A stretch of 64,000 nucleotides of DNA from Pseudomonadota bacterium (GCA_026388315.1 JAPLKA010000043.1:61223-125222), one strand, 5' to 3'. Shown: positions 53,088 through 63,860, counted from the first letter of the stretch. Program-made: numbers and translations. Notes: generated by a model from the letters alone, not told the origin.

Positions 53088-54533
53088 TTACTCAAAAGAA
53101 TTAATATAGTAAAACTTGCCGCTTTCATCTGTTGAATAATAACTCTTGTCAGGCAGTAATTTATAATCAGTTTTGAAGTATTTGTTAAAAATTACCCTAA
53201 AAGAATTCACGGGCGATATTGAATCATACAGTTCTTTTTCACCATTATCAGGAAGGTAATACGCATTTAGAATACTCATCGCAAGTTTTACATTTTTCTT
53301 ATGGTCCTCGGTCATTTCACGCATTCCGTGATCACCCTGCACTATTATAATAGGCTTTGTTTTCGACTTCATTAAAATACCATCTATGACTTTCATAATC
53401 CGCTTATTCACATATAAAATCTGATCAAGATACCCCTCCTTAACATTTATAAAGAATGATGTTTTTTTGCCGTCTTTACCAAACATAAACGGGCCGTGGG
53501 GTATCATTATATGCGCATAAATAAAAGTTGGTTTTTTGGTTTCCTGCAACATTTCTAAAGAACTTATGCTATCCAGCACATATCCTCTTGTAATCAATGC
53601 ATTTAAATAATGTCCAAGATAGGGTAGCGATAAAACCGTTTTACGCATCAGTCCTTCACTAAAAGCTATTTCACTGTACTTACCATTCCAGACAGATAAA
53701 TCAATATAATCATAACCTATGGATTTGAGAAATGTGCCAACTTCGTTTTGATTTATGGCTTTCAAAAACATTGCACCTTTCTTTAACAAAAAGATATCCG
53801 GATCGCTTTTTTTCGTCTCCATAGGAAGATATTCCATATTTAATGTTGATGTGATACTGAATTTTGTAAAATCATAATTACTATGGCTGTTTGATGCTAT
53901 AAAGAATCCTTTTTTTTGTAAGTAATTAATAAATTGAGTGTTATCAAATCCAAGGGTTTCCTTTAGGTCTCGGGCGCCAGCATATGCATCTAAAATGATG
54001 TAATAAATATCCGGAAAATTATTTTTTTGAAGTATGTGTTGATTTTTGATAGTTATTTCGCGTTTTTGTACTAAATCGGTTTTTTCCTGACTATACAGGA
54101 CAATAAAATTAATAATTACCGATAAGGTCACAACAATACTCACAATATTAAGAAATTTTGTAAGCTTCCGGAAATCGATGTGGATTTTAAATATCAATAA
54201 AATGATAATGGCAATCGCAATAAAGTATAAAACAAGAAAATATTTATGCTGAAAAAGCATTAAACCAGTTATTTTAAGATAAGCACGTATGGAGCTGTAA
54301 GAAAAAAACCACAAACAGAAAGCCGATAAAACAGCACCTGATTTGTGGTAATCTTTAATGATTCTATTAAAAAGAAAAAGCAGGATTCCGGTCAGGGGTA
54401 TTATAATTGCCAGCGGCTTTACGAGAACATACGGCGGATATTCGTAATAATTTAGACTATACAGATGCAGAACAGGGAATATCGCAAAAACAAACGGGTG
54501 TATTAAAATATCTTTTTTTATTCTAATTTTCAA
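53088..54533 (-). CDS. Membrane sulfatase-like protein, paralogue 2
   Basis: About 481 aa from a TTG at 54533 preceded by GGAG; an ATG at 54572 gives 494 aa but overlaps the previous gene by 50 bp and adds residues absent from paralogue 1. Same plan as 44219-45649: about five membrane helices, then Ile-Ile-Leu-Asp-Ala-Tyr, a Ser-Thr-Leu-Asn-Met-Glu-Tyr-Leu-Pro block with the likely Thr nucleophile, and Gln-Gly-Asp-His-Gly. Coupled to the upstream methyltransferase gene. Probable phospho-group transferase or hydrolase at the cell surface. Confidence 0.78.
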   Translation of the reverse strand: MKIRIKKDILIHPFVFAIFPVLHLYSLNYYEYPPYVLVKPLAIIIPLTGILLFLFNRIIKDYHKSGAVLSAFCLWFFSYSSIRAYLKITGLMLFQHKYFLVLYFIAIAIIILLIFKIHIDFRKLTKFLNIVSIVVTLSVIINFIVLYSQEKTDLVQKREITIKNQHILQKNNFPDIYYIILDAYAGARDLKETLGFDNTQFINYLQKKGFFIASNSHSNYDFTKFSITSTLNMEYLPMETKKSDPDIFLLKKGAMFLKAINQNEVGTFLKSIGYDYIDLSVWNGKYSEIAFSEGLMRKTVLSLPYLGHYLNALITRGYVLDSISSLEMLQETKKPTFIYAHIMIPHGPFMFGKDGKKTSFFINVKEGYLDQILYVNKRIMKVIDGILMKSKTKPIIIVQGDHGMREMTEDHKKNVKLAMSILNAYYLPDNGEKELYDSISPVNSFRVIFNKYFKTDYKLLPDKSYYSTDESGKFYYINSFE

Positions 54534-55905
54534 TACGCTCCATGAAATACAGAACCCTTTCCGATTCTTCAATTTTCACAGTATCCCGCAGGACGAAGTG
54601 TCTCATAAAAGCACTTTCGAATGCCTGCTGTGTATAGCATGGGAAAATATCATCCCTAACTGATAATAATCTCTTTACTTGTGAATCACTTTTTGGAACA
54701 AACTCAATAATGAGAAAACGGCATATTTTATGAAAAAAAACTGCTACGTCATTCAAGGGAACATTATTGGCAATCGCCAAATGATGAACAAGTGCAAGAG
54801 CCACAACGGTATCAGCCTTGACACGTTCAAAAAAGGGAAGTCTCTCTCGATTTTGCCAACCAATACCTGAACTTGGATTTGTCAAATCTATTAATAACGG
54901 GAGTATTTTTGTCTCATTATTCCTAATACACTCAAGGTAATTCTTTTCAACACAAGCTGGGTCAACGTCAAGCGAAATAACCTGTTTTGCCTTTTCTGCG
55001 ATCAATCGACTGAAATGACCATCGTTTGAACCTAAATCTAAAACAACACCTGGATCAAATTTATCGAATATTTCACTGACCACCCTCTCTTTGTGCTTAA
55101 TGGCAATATCAGAATAATTAGTAAATTCATAATAATCTGCCCATTCAGTTCCTTTGGGAATCCAATTTATTTTATTTATCAAAGATTCTAAATTGCCGAT
55201 TAAACCCAATAAAGAAGAACGGCTCATTTTATACTTATTTTTTTGTATGGCTTTATTCTGAAACTTCTTTTGACTGCGGGCATGCAGGTGTATGTGCAAA
55301 AGCAAACCGAACATAAATCGAGTTCTTTGTGGAAGAATTGAGTGAGCCAAATCCAGGGGAATACCGTCAATGTGTACACGCAGCAATTGGTTCAATCTTA
55401 CATCTTTGAAACTCATGAGGGACAACGGCCCCAAAAAATGCTGACAAAACTGCCTATATGCGACCCAGGGCTTTCCTTCTTCATATTTTTCAAACGATAA
55501 CGTATCGATAAAAATTGGTTTACCATTTTTAAATTGAACATTATAAGCACTGCAATCTTTTAAAGACATACTATAATTGAGCGCTATTTTTTGAATATTT
55601 AATGTTAGGATAGCAGCATGTTTTAATTGACTAAAACTCCATTCATACGGGTATGAAATAAATTCTACTATTTCCGGTTTAATTATTTTATATGTATCAG
55701 TTAGTTGAATTTCTTCCAATATAATTTCATTATGTCGAATTAAAAAGTTGTTTTTACAAAGAAAATCATAAAGTCCTGAATTCATTAATTGATCATAATT
55801 TTCTTTATAAATATAATTAATTTTTCGGTATAAAATATTATTATAATAAAAAAGAGCTCCGCTTGGGTCCCTGAAAGAAGAGGGAATGTTTTCAATAATA
55901 CTCAT
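54523..55905 (-). CDS. Kinase-like / SAM methyltransferase fusion protein
   Basis: A 460-aa two-part protein. The N-terminal half has a kinase-fold catalytic-loop pattern, Leu-Lys-Asp-Cys-Ser-Ala-Tyr-Asn-Val near residues 115-123 followed by Ile-Asp-Thr-Leu-Ser-Phe near 132-137, resembling the Asp...Asn and Asp of small-molecule kinases. The C-terminal half is a class I methyltransferase with Val-Leu-Asp-Leu-Gly-Ser-Asn-Asp-Gly-His-Phe near 290 and Val-Ile-Ser-Leu-Asp-Val-Asp near 312. NoeA-like methyltransferases are the nearest family I recognise. It precedes the sulfatase-like gene with an overlap. Whether the kinase half is active is unknown. Confidence 0.72.
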   Translation of the reverse strand: MSIIENIPSSFRDPSGALFYYNNILYRKINYIYKENYDQLMNSGLYDFLCKNNFLIRHNEIILEEIQLTDTYKIIKPEIVEFISYPYEWSFSQLKHAAILTLNIQKIALNYSMSLKDCSAYNVQFKNGKPIFIDTLSFEKYEEGKPWVAYRQFCQHFLGPLSLMSFKDVRLNQLLRVHIDGIPLDLAHSILPQRTRFMFGLLLHIHLHARSQKKFQNKAIQKNKYKMSRSSLLGLIGNLESLINKINWIPKGTEWADYYEFTNYSDIAIKHKERVVSEIFDKFDPGVVLDLGSNDGHFSRLIAEKAKQVISLDVDPACVEKNYLECIRNNETKILPLLIDLTNPSSGIGWQNRERLPFFERVKADTVVALALVHHLAIANNVPLNDVAVFFHKICRFLIIEFVPKSDSQVKRLLSVRDDIFPCYTQQAFESAFMRHFVLRDTVKIEESERVLYFMERIEN

Positions 55906-55916
55906 ATTTTAGCTGA

Positions 55917-56108
55917 TTAGTCTTTTTTCTTCATTGTAAACCAATTACGAAGCCTTGCCCAATAGTGTTTGAGCGCATATAATCCGGCAAGAGCAAACCC
56001 AATAATTATCTGTAAAAGATAACTGCCAGTCCCGGGATCAACATAGGCAAAGGCAGAAGAAAAAATACAAAAGAAAATTAAAGTAGCATAAATAACAATT
56101 AAGCCCAT
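55917..56108 (-). CDS. Small membrane protein with VDPGTGS motif
   Basis: 63 aa. An N-terminal hydrophobic segment that could be a signal peptide (cleavage near Ala-Tyr), then Val-Asp-Pro-Gly-Thr-Gly-Ser at about residues 23-29, a second membrane helix and a basic cytoplasmic tail. I recall similar short proteins in polysaccharide clusters beside sulfatase-like and methyltransferase genes, as here; function unknown. It lies 11 bp before the fusion gene, in the same direction. Confidence 0.75.
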   Translation of the reverse strand: MGLIVIYATLIFFCIFSSAFAYVDPGTGSYLLQIIIGFALAGLYALKHYWARLRNWFTMKKKD

Positions 56109-56129
56109 AAAAACTCCTTTCTTACGCTA

Positions 56130-57380
56130 TTATTCCAGTTTTTTAAAGCAAAATGCAATAGCAAGAAATTCTAACCACTCAATATCAAGTTTATATTTTA
56201 CATTGATCATCTGAGTTAATCCATACACAAGTGTAAAGTTCAAAAATATAAATAATAAAATCCAAAAAAGGGGTTTATTCTGCCTAAAAACAAAAAACAT
56301 TCCAATCACGAAAAAAATGTTAAGAAAATATACAGGTAATCTTCGGCTTATTAAAAAATTCAATGAATAGTCATTAATATACCTTTGAGTAAAAGTCCAG
56401 AATAAATACATTTGTAAAACAGTTTTTTCTAAATATAGATATGGGTTTTTTATTACAAAACCGATAAACTCCTTTTTTAATTCTTGGTCAAATTCTATCT
56501 CGTTTTGAAGCATATAATAGTCAAAATATTTATTTTTATTTTCTACCGAATCAGGGATAAACTTATATTTATTGCTTCCATGGCTTGACATGAAATAACC
56601 TGCATAAAAATTTAACCATAAGGATGTTTTGGTTGGAACAAACCTGTCGAACACAATATAGTTTCGGATAACCCATGGCGATATAAGCATGGCAATTATA
56701 CATACTGATAAAGCAAAATATCCATAAGACCTTTTATATAAAATTGCAAACAAACCAACGGCAATGACTAAACCTGCCACAGGTTGTGTTAATATAACCA
56801 ATGCTGTAAGAAATGGAAGAATTATCTTCAAGGTTTTTGTTGAAAAGCTCAGAGAAATATATTTTATCCATTGAAAATCATACAGTTGCTTGATTAAATT
56901 AAGATAAACTATTGCCCAGCTTATGAATACCGGTATAAATAAATTTGTTACTTCTATTACATTTGAATAATAAAAAAATGTCGGGCATATCATGAAAAGC
57001 AAACCGCTCATAATGCTTTGTTTTTCATTTAAAAACAGCTTGGAAAGTTTATAAAGCAAGTATGGAACAATGGAGAGCAATAAATGCTGAACAATAACAA
57101 TAGGCAATTTATTAAATAAATGGGTGAAAGAAATAATAAGGGCTAAAAAAAGAGGATAAACGGGCGTTTTAAATGCAGTAGGTCCCAATTCAGGGTAATA
57201 GCAATATCCATTACCCATGACAACATTTATTGCAATTACATAGTCTTCGACTGACGTAAAAGATTGAACAAATACAATAGAAAACAGCGTTTTAAATATA
57301 AAATACAATATTGAAAGCAGCAGCAAGTTTTTTACTGTTAAATAATTGCTGAGTTTTTTCATGAATTTTTCCGCTGGCAT
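56130..57380 (-). CDS. GT39-like membrane glycosyltransferase
   Basis: A 416-aa polytopic protein (about 10-11 helices) of the ArnT/PMT-like GT-C type. The first periplasmic loop near residue 45 has acidic residues (Glu-Asp-Tyr-Val), and the pattern Thr-Ala-Phe-Lys-Thr-Pro-Val-Tyr-Pro-Leu-Phe near 67-77 is typical of the family. Such enzymes take sugars from polyprenyl phosphate. An in-frame Met at residue 7 is an alternative start. Very AT-rich. Same strand as the flippase-like, GT2 and second GT39 genes. Confidence 0.78.
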   Translation of the reverse strand: MPAEKFMKKLSNYLTVKNLLLLSILYFIFKTLFSIVFVQSFTSVEDYVIAINVVMGNGYCYYPELGPTAFKTPVYPLFLALIISFTHLFNKLPIVIVQHLLLSIVPYLLYKLSKLFLNEKQSIMSGLLFMICPTFFYYSNVIEVTNLFIPVFISWAIVYLNLIKQLYDFQWIKYISLSFSTKTLKIILPFLTALVILTQPVAGLVIAVGLFAILYKRSYGYFALSVCIIAMLISPWVIRNYIVFDRFVPTKTSLWLNFYAGYFMSSHGSNKYKFIPDSVENKNKYFDYYMLQNEIEFDQELKKEFIGFVIKNPYLYLEKTVLQMYLFWTFTQRYINDYSLNFLISRRLPVYFLNIFFVIGMFFVFRQNKPLFWILLFIFLNFTLVYGLTQMINVKYKLDIEWLEFLAIAFCFKKLE

Positions 57381-57424
57381 AATTAAATTATTGTTTTCTT
57401 CAATATGGTTACCCTCATAATATG

Positions 57425-58429
57425 CTAAACCATAGTCCCTTCCCGATATCGTTTAAGTATCTGTCCCAAAGAAGTGCCATGTATCCATAAAGCTATGTAC
57501 CCTGTAGCACTCAATGTTAAATAGTTTACGGCATGCCATAAAAGAGCAAGCGCTATTGCTATGTCTCTCGCTACACCAAAAGGGCTCAATGATACCAAAG
57601 TTAAATAATGGAAGACCCCGATATACCCTGGAGATGAAGGTATCAGCATGCCCAGCGTAGTTACTACCACCGCAAAGATGATGGCAACAACCGGCACATC
57701 CAGCTTCAATGCTTCTGCTGCAGACCATGCGGTTATAATTACCAACACCCATCCAAACAACGAAATGCCGATGATCAACATGCCTATACGGGTGCGCATA
57801 ACCGCGAATCCGTCAACTAAATGTACAATGAAGCTATGAACCGCAGGCTTTTTCAAAAAGCTTACCCTGTTAGAAACGGTGTCCATCCACAAAACCAACC
57901 TGGTCCTCCAAAAAGAGAGAAAAATCATTACAACTATTCCAGCAATTGCAAATACCCCTAAGATTTTTGCAGTATTTGTCAAGACAGGCGGCAAGGATAT
58001 AAAAGGCAGCAAAACAAGCAATAATATTAATAATGTTGCTAAATCCAATAAGTGTTCTATTATGATGGTTGCGGTCGTACGGGCAATTCCTACGGGTTGT
58101 TCACTTACTATTAAAAGAACCCTCGATACCTCACCCAGACGAGCAGGCAGAATGTTACTGATAAAAAAACCAGCACTTAGCGCTGTAAAAATTGAACCAA
58201 AAGGCAACCTATACTCAGGATAATACAATAATCGCCATCGCCAAGCCTTCAACAACAGCAAGAATACAACAGACATTACCGAAGGAATTAACCAAAGATA
58301 ATTTGCATTGCGTAATACCTTCCATAGGCTGGAGAAATCAATACCCCACAGAGCCAGAACCAAGAACGTTGAACTGATTAGTACCTCTAAGGCAAACTGC
58401 AGCTTTGTACGTTTTTTAGTTATTATCAT
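57425..58429 (-). CDS. Flippase-like integral membrane protein (LPG_synthase_TM family)
   Basis: A 334-aa membrane protein with about eight helices. It matches the UPF0104/lysylphosphatidylglycerol-synthase TM family in Ala-Trp-Arg-Trp-Arg near 62, Leu-Pro-Ala-Arg-Leu-Gly-Glu-Val-Ser-Arg near 94-103, and Ile-Pro-Ser-Ser-Pro-Gly-Tyr-Ile-Gly near 261. The MprF catalytic domain is absent. Proteins of this kind next to GT2/GT39 genes are thought to flip glycolipid carriers; that role is inference. Confidence 0.85.
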   Translation of the reverse strand: MIITKKRTKLQFALEVLISSTFLVLALWGIDFSSLWKVLRNANYLWLIPSVMSVVFLLLLKAWRWRLLYYPEYRLPFGSIFTALSAGFFISNILPARLGEVSRVLLIVSEQPVGIARTTATIIIEHLLDLATLLILLLVLLPFISLPPVLTNTAKILGVFAIAGIVVMIFLSFWRTRLVLWMDTVSNRVSFLKKPAVHSFIVHLVDGFAVMRTRIGMLIIGISLFGWVLVIITAWSAAEALKLDVPVVAIIFAVVVTTLGMLIPSSPGYIGVFHYLTLVSLSPFGVARDIAIALALLWHAVNYLTLSATGYIALWIHGTSLGQILKRYREGTMV

Positions 58430-58450
58430 ACAGACATATCAAGTATTTAG

Positions 58451-59212
58451 CTATACAGACAGCTTTCTGCCATCTTTCGAAAATAATTTATATTTTTTTA
58501 TGCCTAAGCGGTTTAGAAAAAATTGTAATGATGTATTCAAAACTCCAATCCCATATATAATGCTACGCGACAAATTTATCGATGAAGCTTCTTTAAAATA
58601 TTTAGTCGGACAGGAAACTTCTCCAATAGAATAACCAAAAAACAAAGCTTGTGCTAACATCTGGTTGTCAAATACAAAATCATCGGAATTCTCTTCGAGT
58701 GGAAGTTCCAACAAAACTTGCTTGGAAAATGCACGATAACCCGTGTGGTATTCGGACAGTTTAGCGCTAAGTAAAATATTTTCAAAAAGCGTTAATAACC
58801 TATTGGAGATATATTTATAATAAGGCATGCCCCCCCTTAGCGTTCCACCGCTTATTATGCGTGAGCCAAGCACAATATCATACTGCCCTATGGCAACCAG
58901 GGAAGCCATTGCCACCAATAGTTTTGGGGTATATTGATAGTCCGGATGTAACATTATCACCACATCAGCGCTTCGCTTCAGGGCTTCCTTGTAGCAGGTT
59001 TTCTGATTCCCGCCGTATCCGCGGTTTTGAGGATGTACTATTGTGGTTATTCCAAGTTTATTTGCTAAATTAGCTGTGTTATCAGAGCTTGCGTCATCTA
59101 CAAGAATTACTTCATCAATAAATTCAAAAGGTATTTCGTTGTATGTTGTTTGAAGGGTATGTTCAGCATTGTATGCCGGCATAACAACCACTATTTTTTT
59201 GCCATGAATCAT
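58451..59212 (-). CDS. GT2 glycosyltransferase (polyprenyl-phosphate sugar synthase-like)
   Basis: A 253-aa GT-A enzyme of the DPM1/Ppm type. Pro-Ala-Tyr-Asn-Ala at residues 11-15, Val-Asp-Asp-Ala-Ser-Ser-Asp-Asn-Thr near 37-45, Gly-Tyr-Gly-Gly-Asn-Gln near 63, and Met-Leu-His-Pro-Asp-Tyr-Gln-Tyr near 88-95 (the Asp-x-Asp-equivalent region). Probably makes polyprenyl-phosphate sugar used by the GT39-like enzymes encoded on either side. Its start overlaps the end of the next gene by 4 bp. Confidence 0.9.
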   Translation of the reverse strand: MIHGKKIVVVMPAYNAEHTLQTTYNEIPFEFIDEVILVDDASSDNTANLANKLGITTIVHPQNRGYGGNQKTCYKEALKRSADVVIMLHPDYQYTPKLLVAMASLVAIGQYDIVLGSRIISGGTLRGGMPYYKYISNRLLTLFENILLSAKLSEYHTGYRAFSKQVLLELPLEENSDDFVFDNQMLAQALFFGYSIGEVSCPTKYFKEASSINLSRSIIYGIGVLNTSLQFFLNRLGIKKYKLFSKDGRKLSV

Positions 59213-60498
59213 TTTAATTTACCTCCATTGTTGCCACATGGCAGGTTTGTTTCTTTTCCATTACCAATCCAAGCCTTGAGAATCTGTCCAAGAAAGGCTG
59301 CTGCAACAGCAATCATTAAAAAATCAAATGAAAGTCGATACCTGATTCTTGCCAAAAAAAAGGCATTCATAAAAGCACTGAAGAAGTAAATCACAATAAA
59401 AGTTAATTCTATTTTAGTCATCGGAAATTTTTGAAAAAGCGCTATGCGAATTAGCATCAGAAAAAGAAGGGGATAATATGTAAAAAACATGATGACATTT
59501 TTCCACATAGCCTCTACGTTTGAAGTTGCCAGTTCGTTATAGAAATTAAAATAGTTGATAAATTTCTGAAAGTAAAGGCCTACCGCTCTTCCAGGATTGT
59601 TAAATACCCATTCCAAAGCCTTGGAGCGGTAATAACGGTCGGCATCCACTTCATCTAATTGATATTTCTCTACTTCTTTAGAATATTTGCTGATATCGGC
59701 TGACACTCCAATATTGGGTGATGCGTTTTCTGAATTTCCCAGCAGAAGGGTTATCCCCATATTAGTTGAAAGAAGAACAAAGCGGTGAAAAACAATGTAA
59801 TTTCGCAAAGTCCAGCACCCAACAACAAGAATAACTCCTACAAGAAATACAAGAATTTTCATTGTAAAAGGTTTTTTCCCAAATAAAAGTGGTAATCCCG
59901 CCAGAATAGGCACATAACAAAGAAAAGTCGGGGCAATCAAGATCAAAAAACCTGTAAGTGTACCGTTCAAAAAAAATTGTCGCTGCTCCGAGTTAGTAAG
60001 TTGGAATAGAATAAAGAGAAAAAGCGCAGAGGAGACCATTTGCGGATAAAGTGTGCCGGCGGTGTAAAATAAAACCGGGTAGCAGAGCACCAGAAGGGGC
60101 GCGATAACGGATCCATAAGACAGGTTTGCCCGCTTAAGGAGAATGAGATAGAGAAGATATGAACATACTGCCAAAAAAATAAAATTTAATAACCTCAGGA
60201 AAAATATATTTGCACCCAGTTTTAGAGAAACTGCCAGCAAGAGCGGGTATCCTAATGGATGAAAGGCTGTTGGCTGACCAAATTCTGAGAACTCTAAACG
60301 ACTGACAAGAGATTGTGCAATCGATAAATAGTGCTCTTCATCCCTGAAGCGTATGACATCCCCCAGGATTAATGAGTAAAACAGACCACAACCAATAATG
60401 ACAGAGGAAATGACGAGCGCCACTCTCCCTCTTTCCGACAGTTTTTCAAATAGAGCAACAATTAATCTTTTATTATTTCCAACAAAAGTCATGGGCAC
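59209..60498 (-). CDS. GT39-like membrane glycosyltransferase
   Basis: A 429-aa polytopic GT-C-type protein with about 10 helices. An Arg-Asp-Glu-Glu-His-Tyr segment near residues 51-56 is the acidic first-loop motif, and His-Pro-Leu-Gly-Tyr-Pro-Leu near 80 follows, as in PMT-like enzymes. Likely uses a polyprenyl-phosphate sugar from the adjacent GT2. The start is GTG, with an ATG two codons later. Divergent from the acyltransferase gene. Confidence 0.78.
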   Translation of the reverse strand: MPMTFVGNNKRLIVALFEKLSERGRVALVISSVIIGCGLFYSLILGDVIRFRDEEHYLSIAQSLVSRLEFSEFGQPTAFHPLGYPLLLAVSLKLGANIFFLRLLNFIFLAVCSYLLYLILLKRANLSYGSVIAPLLVLCYPVLFYTAGTLYPQMVSSALFLFILFQLTNSEQRQFFLNGTLTGFLILIAPTFLCYVPILAGLPLLFGKKPFTMKILVFLVGVILVVGCWTLRNYIVFHRFVLLSTNMGITLLLGNSENASPNIGVSADISKYSKEVEKYQLDEVDADRYYRSKALEWVFNNPGRAVGLYFQKFINYFNFYNELATSNVEAMWKNVIMFFTYYPLLFLMLIRIALFQKFPMTKIELTFIVIYFFSAFMNAFFLARIRYRLSFDFLMIAVAAAFLGQILKAWIGNGKETNLPCGNNGGKLK

Positions 60499-60674
60499 AA
60501 GCAGAAAATAACTTTACAAAAAAATTAACACCATAATTAAAATTAGACAATTCCATTAATTGAAAAACGTGGAAAATATACGCAAGCATTAATAAAATAT
60601 ATACATTGTTTTTCTGTGCATCGCTTTTCTGTTGACAAAAATAATGCACTTCAATTTAGTATACTCTGATCACC

Positions 60675-61646
60675 ATGCAAAATAAAGAATATATTGAAGA
60701 GATGCAGGTCGCAAGAGGAATCGGAATCCTTCTCGTGACTGTCGGACACAGCGAACCTATTCGCGAGGTGTTTCCATTAGTTTTTAATCTAATATATTCC
60801 TTTCATATGCCGCTCTTCTTTTTCCTGTCTGGATTCTTTGCTTTCAAACTTACAAAAATCAAGTCTTTTTCGCAATGGCTCAGTACAACCCTCCCGAATA
60901 CATTCACATTAGTAATCCCATATCTTACAATAAGCATTATTTATACAATTATAAAATTCTATTTGCCGGATCTAGTGAAAAGACCTGTCTTTTTGAGCGA
61001 AATCCTTATCAACATTCTTTTTTATCCTGGAAATAATCCAGCACTATTTTTATGGTTTCTCTATACACTCATTATCATAAGATTAACTCTACCTTTTTTA
61101 CTAAAAATAAATTATATTCTGCTGCTTTTACTTGCATTGCTTTTCAATATACTCTCACTGGATATCCATATATTTGGTCTTGGATTGTTTTTAGATTATT
61201 TTATTTACTATCTCCTCGGATTGTATATTTATACATTCAAGGAAAGTTTCTTACTGATGTTAAAAAATAAAAAAATTCTAATTTCCAGCTTAGCTTGTTT
61301 TATTATCGGAAATTTTTTACTACAATACACAAATTTTCCCTTGATAAGGTTTCTAATCGCAATATTAGGTACGCTTTTTGTTTTATCTTTTTGCTTTGTT
61401 TATATAAAAATATTCCCAATAAAAATATTTGAAAAACTTGGCAGCTATTCCTTACAAATATATCTGCTTCAATATTTCTTTATCTTTCCGACCAGTTATT
61501 TTCTTAAAAAATTATCTGTTAGTGGAGAATTTATTGTAATGACATCATTTTTTGTCGGTTTAGCAGGTCCTTTATTGATTATTCATTACTTATTGCCAAA
61601 CTGCAGGATCCTTTCATTGCTTCTCAGTGGGAAAAGAGTAAACTGA
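60675..61646 (+). CDS. Acyltransferase-3 family membrane protein (OafA-like)
   Basis: A 323-aa membrane protein with about ten helices. Arg-Gly-Ile-Gly-Ile-Leu-Leu-Val-Thr-Val-Gly-His near residues 14-25 contains the family Arg...His, and Phe-His-Met-Pro-Leu-Phe-Phe-Phe-Leu-Ser-Gly-Phe near 43-54 is the second signature. These enzymes O-acetylate surface sugars. It is the only plus-strand gene in the 40-64 kb region. TTGACA lies about 40 bp upstream but no ribosome-binding site is visible, so the mRNA may be nearly leaderless. Confidence 0.87.
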   Translation: MQNKEYIEEMQVARGIGILLVTVGHSEPIREVFPLVFNLIYSFHMPLFFFLSGFFAFKLTKIKSFSQWLSTTLPNTFTLVIPYLTISIIYTIIKFYLPDLVKRPVFLSEILINILFYPGNNPALFLWFLYTLIIIRLTLPFLLKINYILLLLLALLFNILSLDIHIFGLGLFLDYFIYYLLGLYIYTFKESFLLMLKNKKILISSLACFIIGNFLLQYTNFPLIRFLIAILGTLFVLSFCFVYIKIFPIKIFEKLGSYSLQIYLLQYFFIFPTSYFLKKLSVSGEFIVMTSFFVGLAGPLLIIHYLLPNCRILSLLLSGKRVN

Positions 61647-61781
61647 CCGTTACCCCCTATGTGTAACGCTACGCATAACCGACGGGTAAAAGCACAGCTA
61701 ATTTGCAGAGCATATCGAAAAACAATTTGCAAAAACAGCATGCTTTTCTAATTCTTGATATATGAAATAAACATTATTTTT

Positions 61782-63860
61782 TTAGAAAATATTTTTTGTA
61801 TATTTTTTTATCTTATTAAGAAAGAATTCTAAATTTTCAGTTCTTATTAGACGAAGAAAACAATATTCATTAAAAGGTCGGTCATCTGTAATAGAAATAT
61901 CTGAAGCTTGCTGATGTTGATCATAAAAAACTTCTAATTTTAGTAAATTACTCCAAATATTTATCAATGTATCTGTTGAACTCCATTCAAGCCGATCATT
62001 CCTGGCGGCTTTTGGCATCCGTGATATGGCTTCTAATACAGTAGGAATCTGAATAGGGCTCGTTGAAGCTAAATAATGATGACCTTCTCCAGCAATTGAT
62101 CTATATATGAGTACATATGGGAAAGAATGAATAAGAGCTGTTGTTATAGCTGCTAACGTATCAGCTCTACACTTTGGGACCCACTGTTGAAGAATACCAT
62201 TAGACATTAGTCTCGATTGAATCAAAGAATAAAACTCTTCAGAGTAAAGAAGGCTTGATGCTGCAGCTTCTACTGGTGGTGGTGGATCAATCGTTATAAT
62301 ATCGAATTTTTTATCTGTACGTCTTAAGAAACGCCTTCCATCATCAACAATGATTCTTATGTTGGGTTGAGCGAGAATACGATCTGCATCAAGATGATAA
62401 TATCCAAAAGCTTTCGCTACGCTTGGCACCAACTCCACAGCTGTAGCATCAATGCCCCAGCTTGCAAGTGAACGAAGTGTCGTTCCCATTCCAAAACATA
62501 TTACCAAAGCTGACTGTGGCTCATGTTTCAAAAATGCAAGCGGAATATGGGCCATGTCTTTAGTGCTTACAGTCAAATAAGTTTGTAACCTTCCATCAAC
62601 TAACAGCTCTTTCGTTTCGCCATCCCTGAACGATACTACAGTTGCTGTGTAATCATGGCGTACTACTGCGCCTTTTATTTTTTTGTATCCCTCTTCAAGA
62701 CTGATACTTGCAAACACAGAAAAAAGTAAGATTACCAAAAGGATGGGGGTTAGGATAATACGGTTTGTCGTTACTATACTAAAACTCCTCCAATGTCTCA
62801 CAAAAAGCCATAGAAATGGCAGTGAAAGAATAATAATTGAAATTCTGGAACCAAAAAGGGGTAAGAGTATATATGCGGCAATAAGAGGACCAAGCACACA
62901 ACCTGCAATGTTAACTGCATACATCATTCCGGCACTTTCAGGATCACCTCCTGAATTTTCATCAATTATTTTAGGAGTTAAATAACCCAAAACAGCACAT
63001 ATAGGGAAAATGCTTATAAGAGGAATCCTACTGATAAAGGGAATTCTGGGATCGGTAAATATAATTGGAAAGAATGATGATACGGAAAGCAAAAAAACGA
63101 GAAAAGGAACATTCCAGGTGTAATCTTTGACTTTATGCTTACGATAAATATATGAGCCCAACCACGTTGCAAACAAATAAGTAAAAAGCAGAATTGCAAA
63201 AGAATATACTAAAGTCCCTAATACAGGCGTGAATGCTCGTATCCATACAACTTCCATTCCCATAGAGCTAAAACCTGTAATAAATAATATAGCCCATACC
63301 ACATAAGGGATTGGGACCTTTGTGCTATCTATCGCTTCGGACTGTTTTTTATCACAAACTTTATATCTAACAATTTTATTGCCTTCTGAATAAAAAAAAC
63401 CAAATAAAGCAGCCAACAATGAAATAATGATATTTATTCCGGCCGATATAAATAAAGTATTCCTAAAACCAAATACTTCAATCATAAAAAAAACCGTGAA
63501 GATTGTACCTGTCATTGCACCAACCACATTCGCAAGATACAGAAAACTGAAGGTAGTCTTCTCATTCTGATAATGCTCTTTCAAAAAAGCCATCATCAAA
63601 GGATATGTTGCTCCCATCAAAATACACCAGGGAAGTATAGCAATGGCTATCACAAAAGCCGACAGGACTAAGTAAATAACCGATCCAACATTCCCAACTG
63701 GCAGAAGAAAATTATCACCAAGTTGGAATAAATAAGGAACAGATGGTCCTCCTAAACCAATTATAAACTCTGATATTGCATAGAAATATATTGCAGATAT
63801 GTTAAATTTTCGGGTTACGACATTTATCCACTTGCTTACTATCCAGGAACCAAAAAAAAG
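61782..63860 (-). pseudogene. Spermidine-synthase-like fused membrane protein, 5' end lost to an IS
   Basis: The C-terminal half is a spermidine-synthase-type Rossmann fold (Phe-Gly-Met-Gly-Thr-Thr, Val-Glu-Leu-Val-Pro, Asp-Asp-Gly-Arg-Arg-Phe-Leu, Ile-Asp-Pro-Pro-Pro-Pro). The N-terminal half is polytopic. The largest start-bounded frame begins at GTG 63653, but homologous-looking sequence (Phe-Gly-Ser-Trp-Ile-Val-Ser-Lys) continues upstream in frame to 63860 with no ATG or GTG. There it meets the end of an IS256-like element. About 60-80 N-terminal residues are missing. The remaining 3' part may still be translated from GTG 63653, but the product would lack its first helices. Confidence 0.7.
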
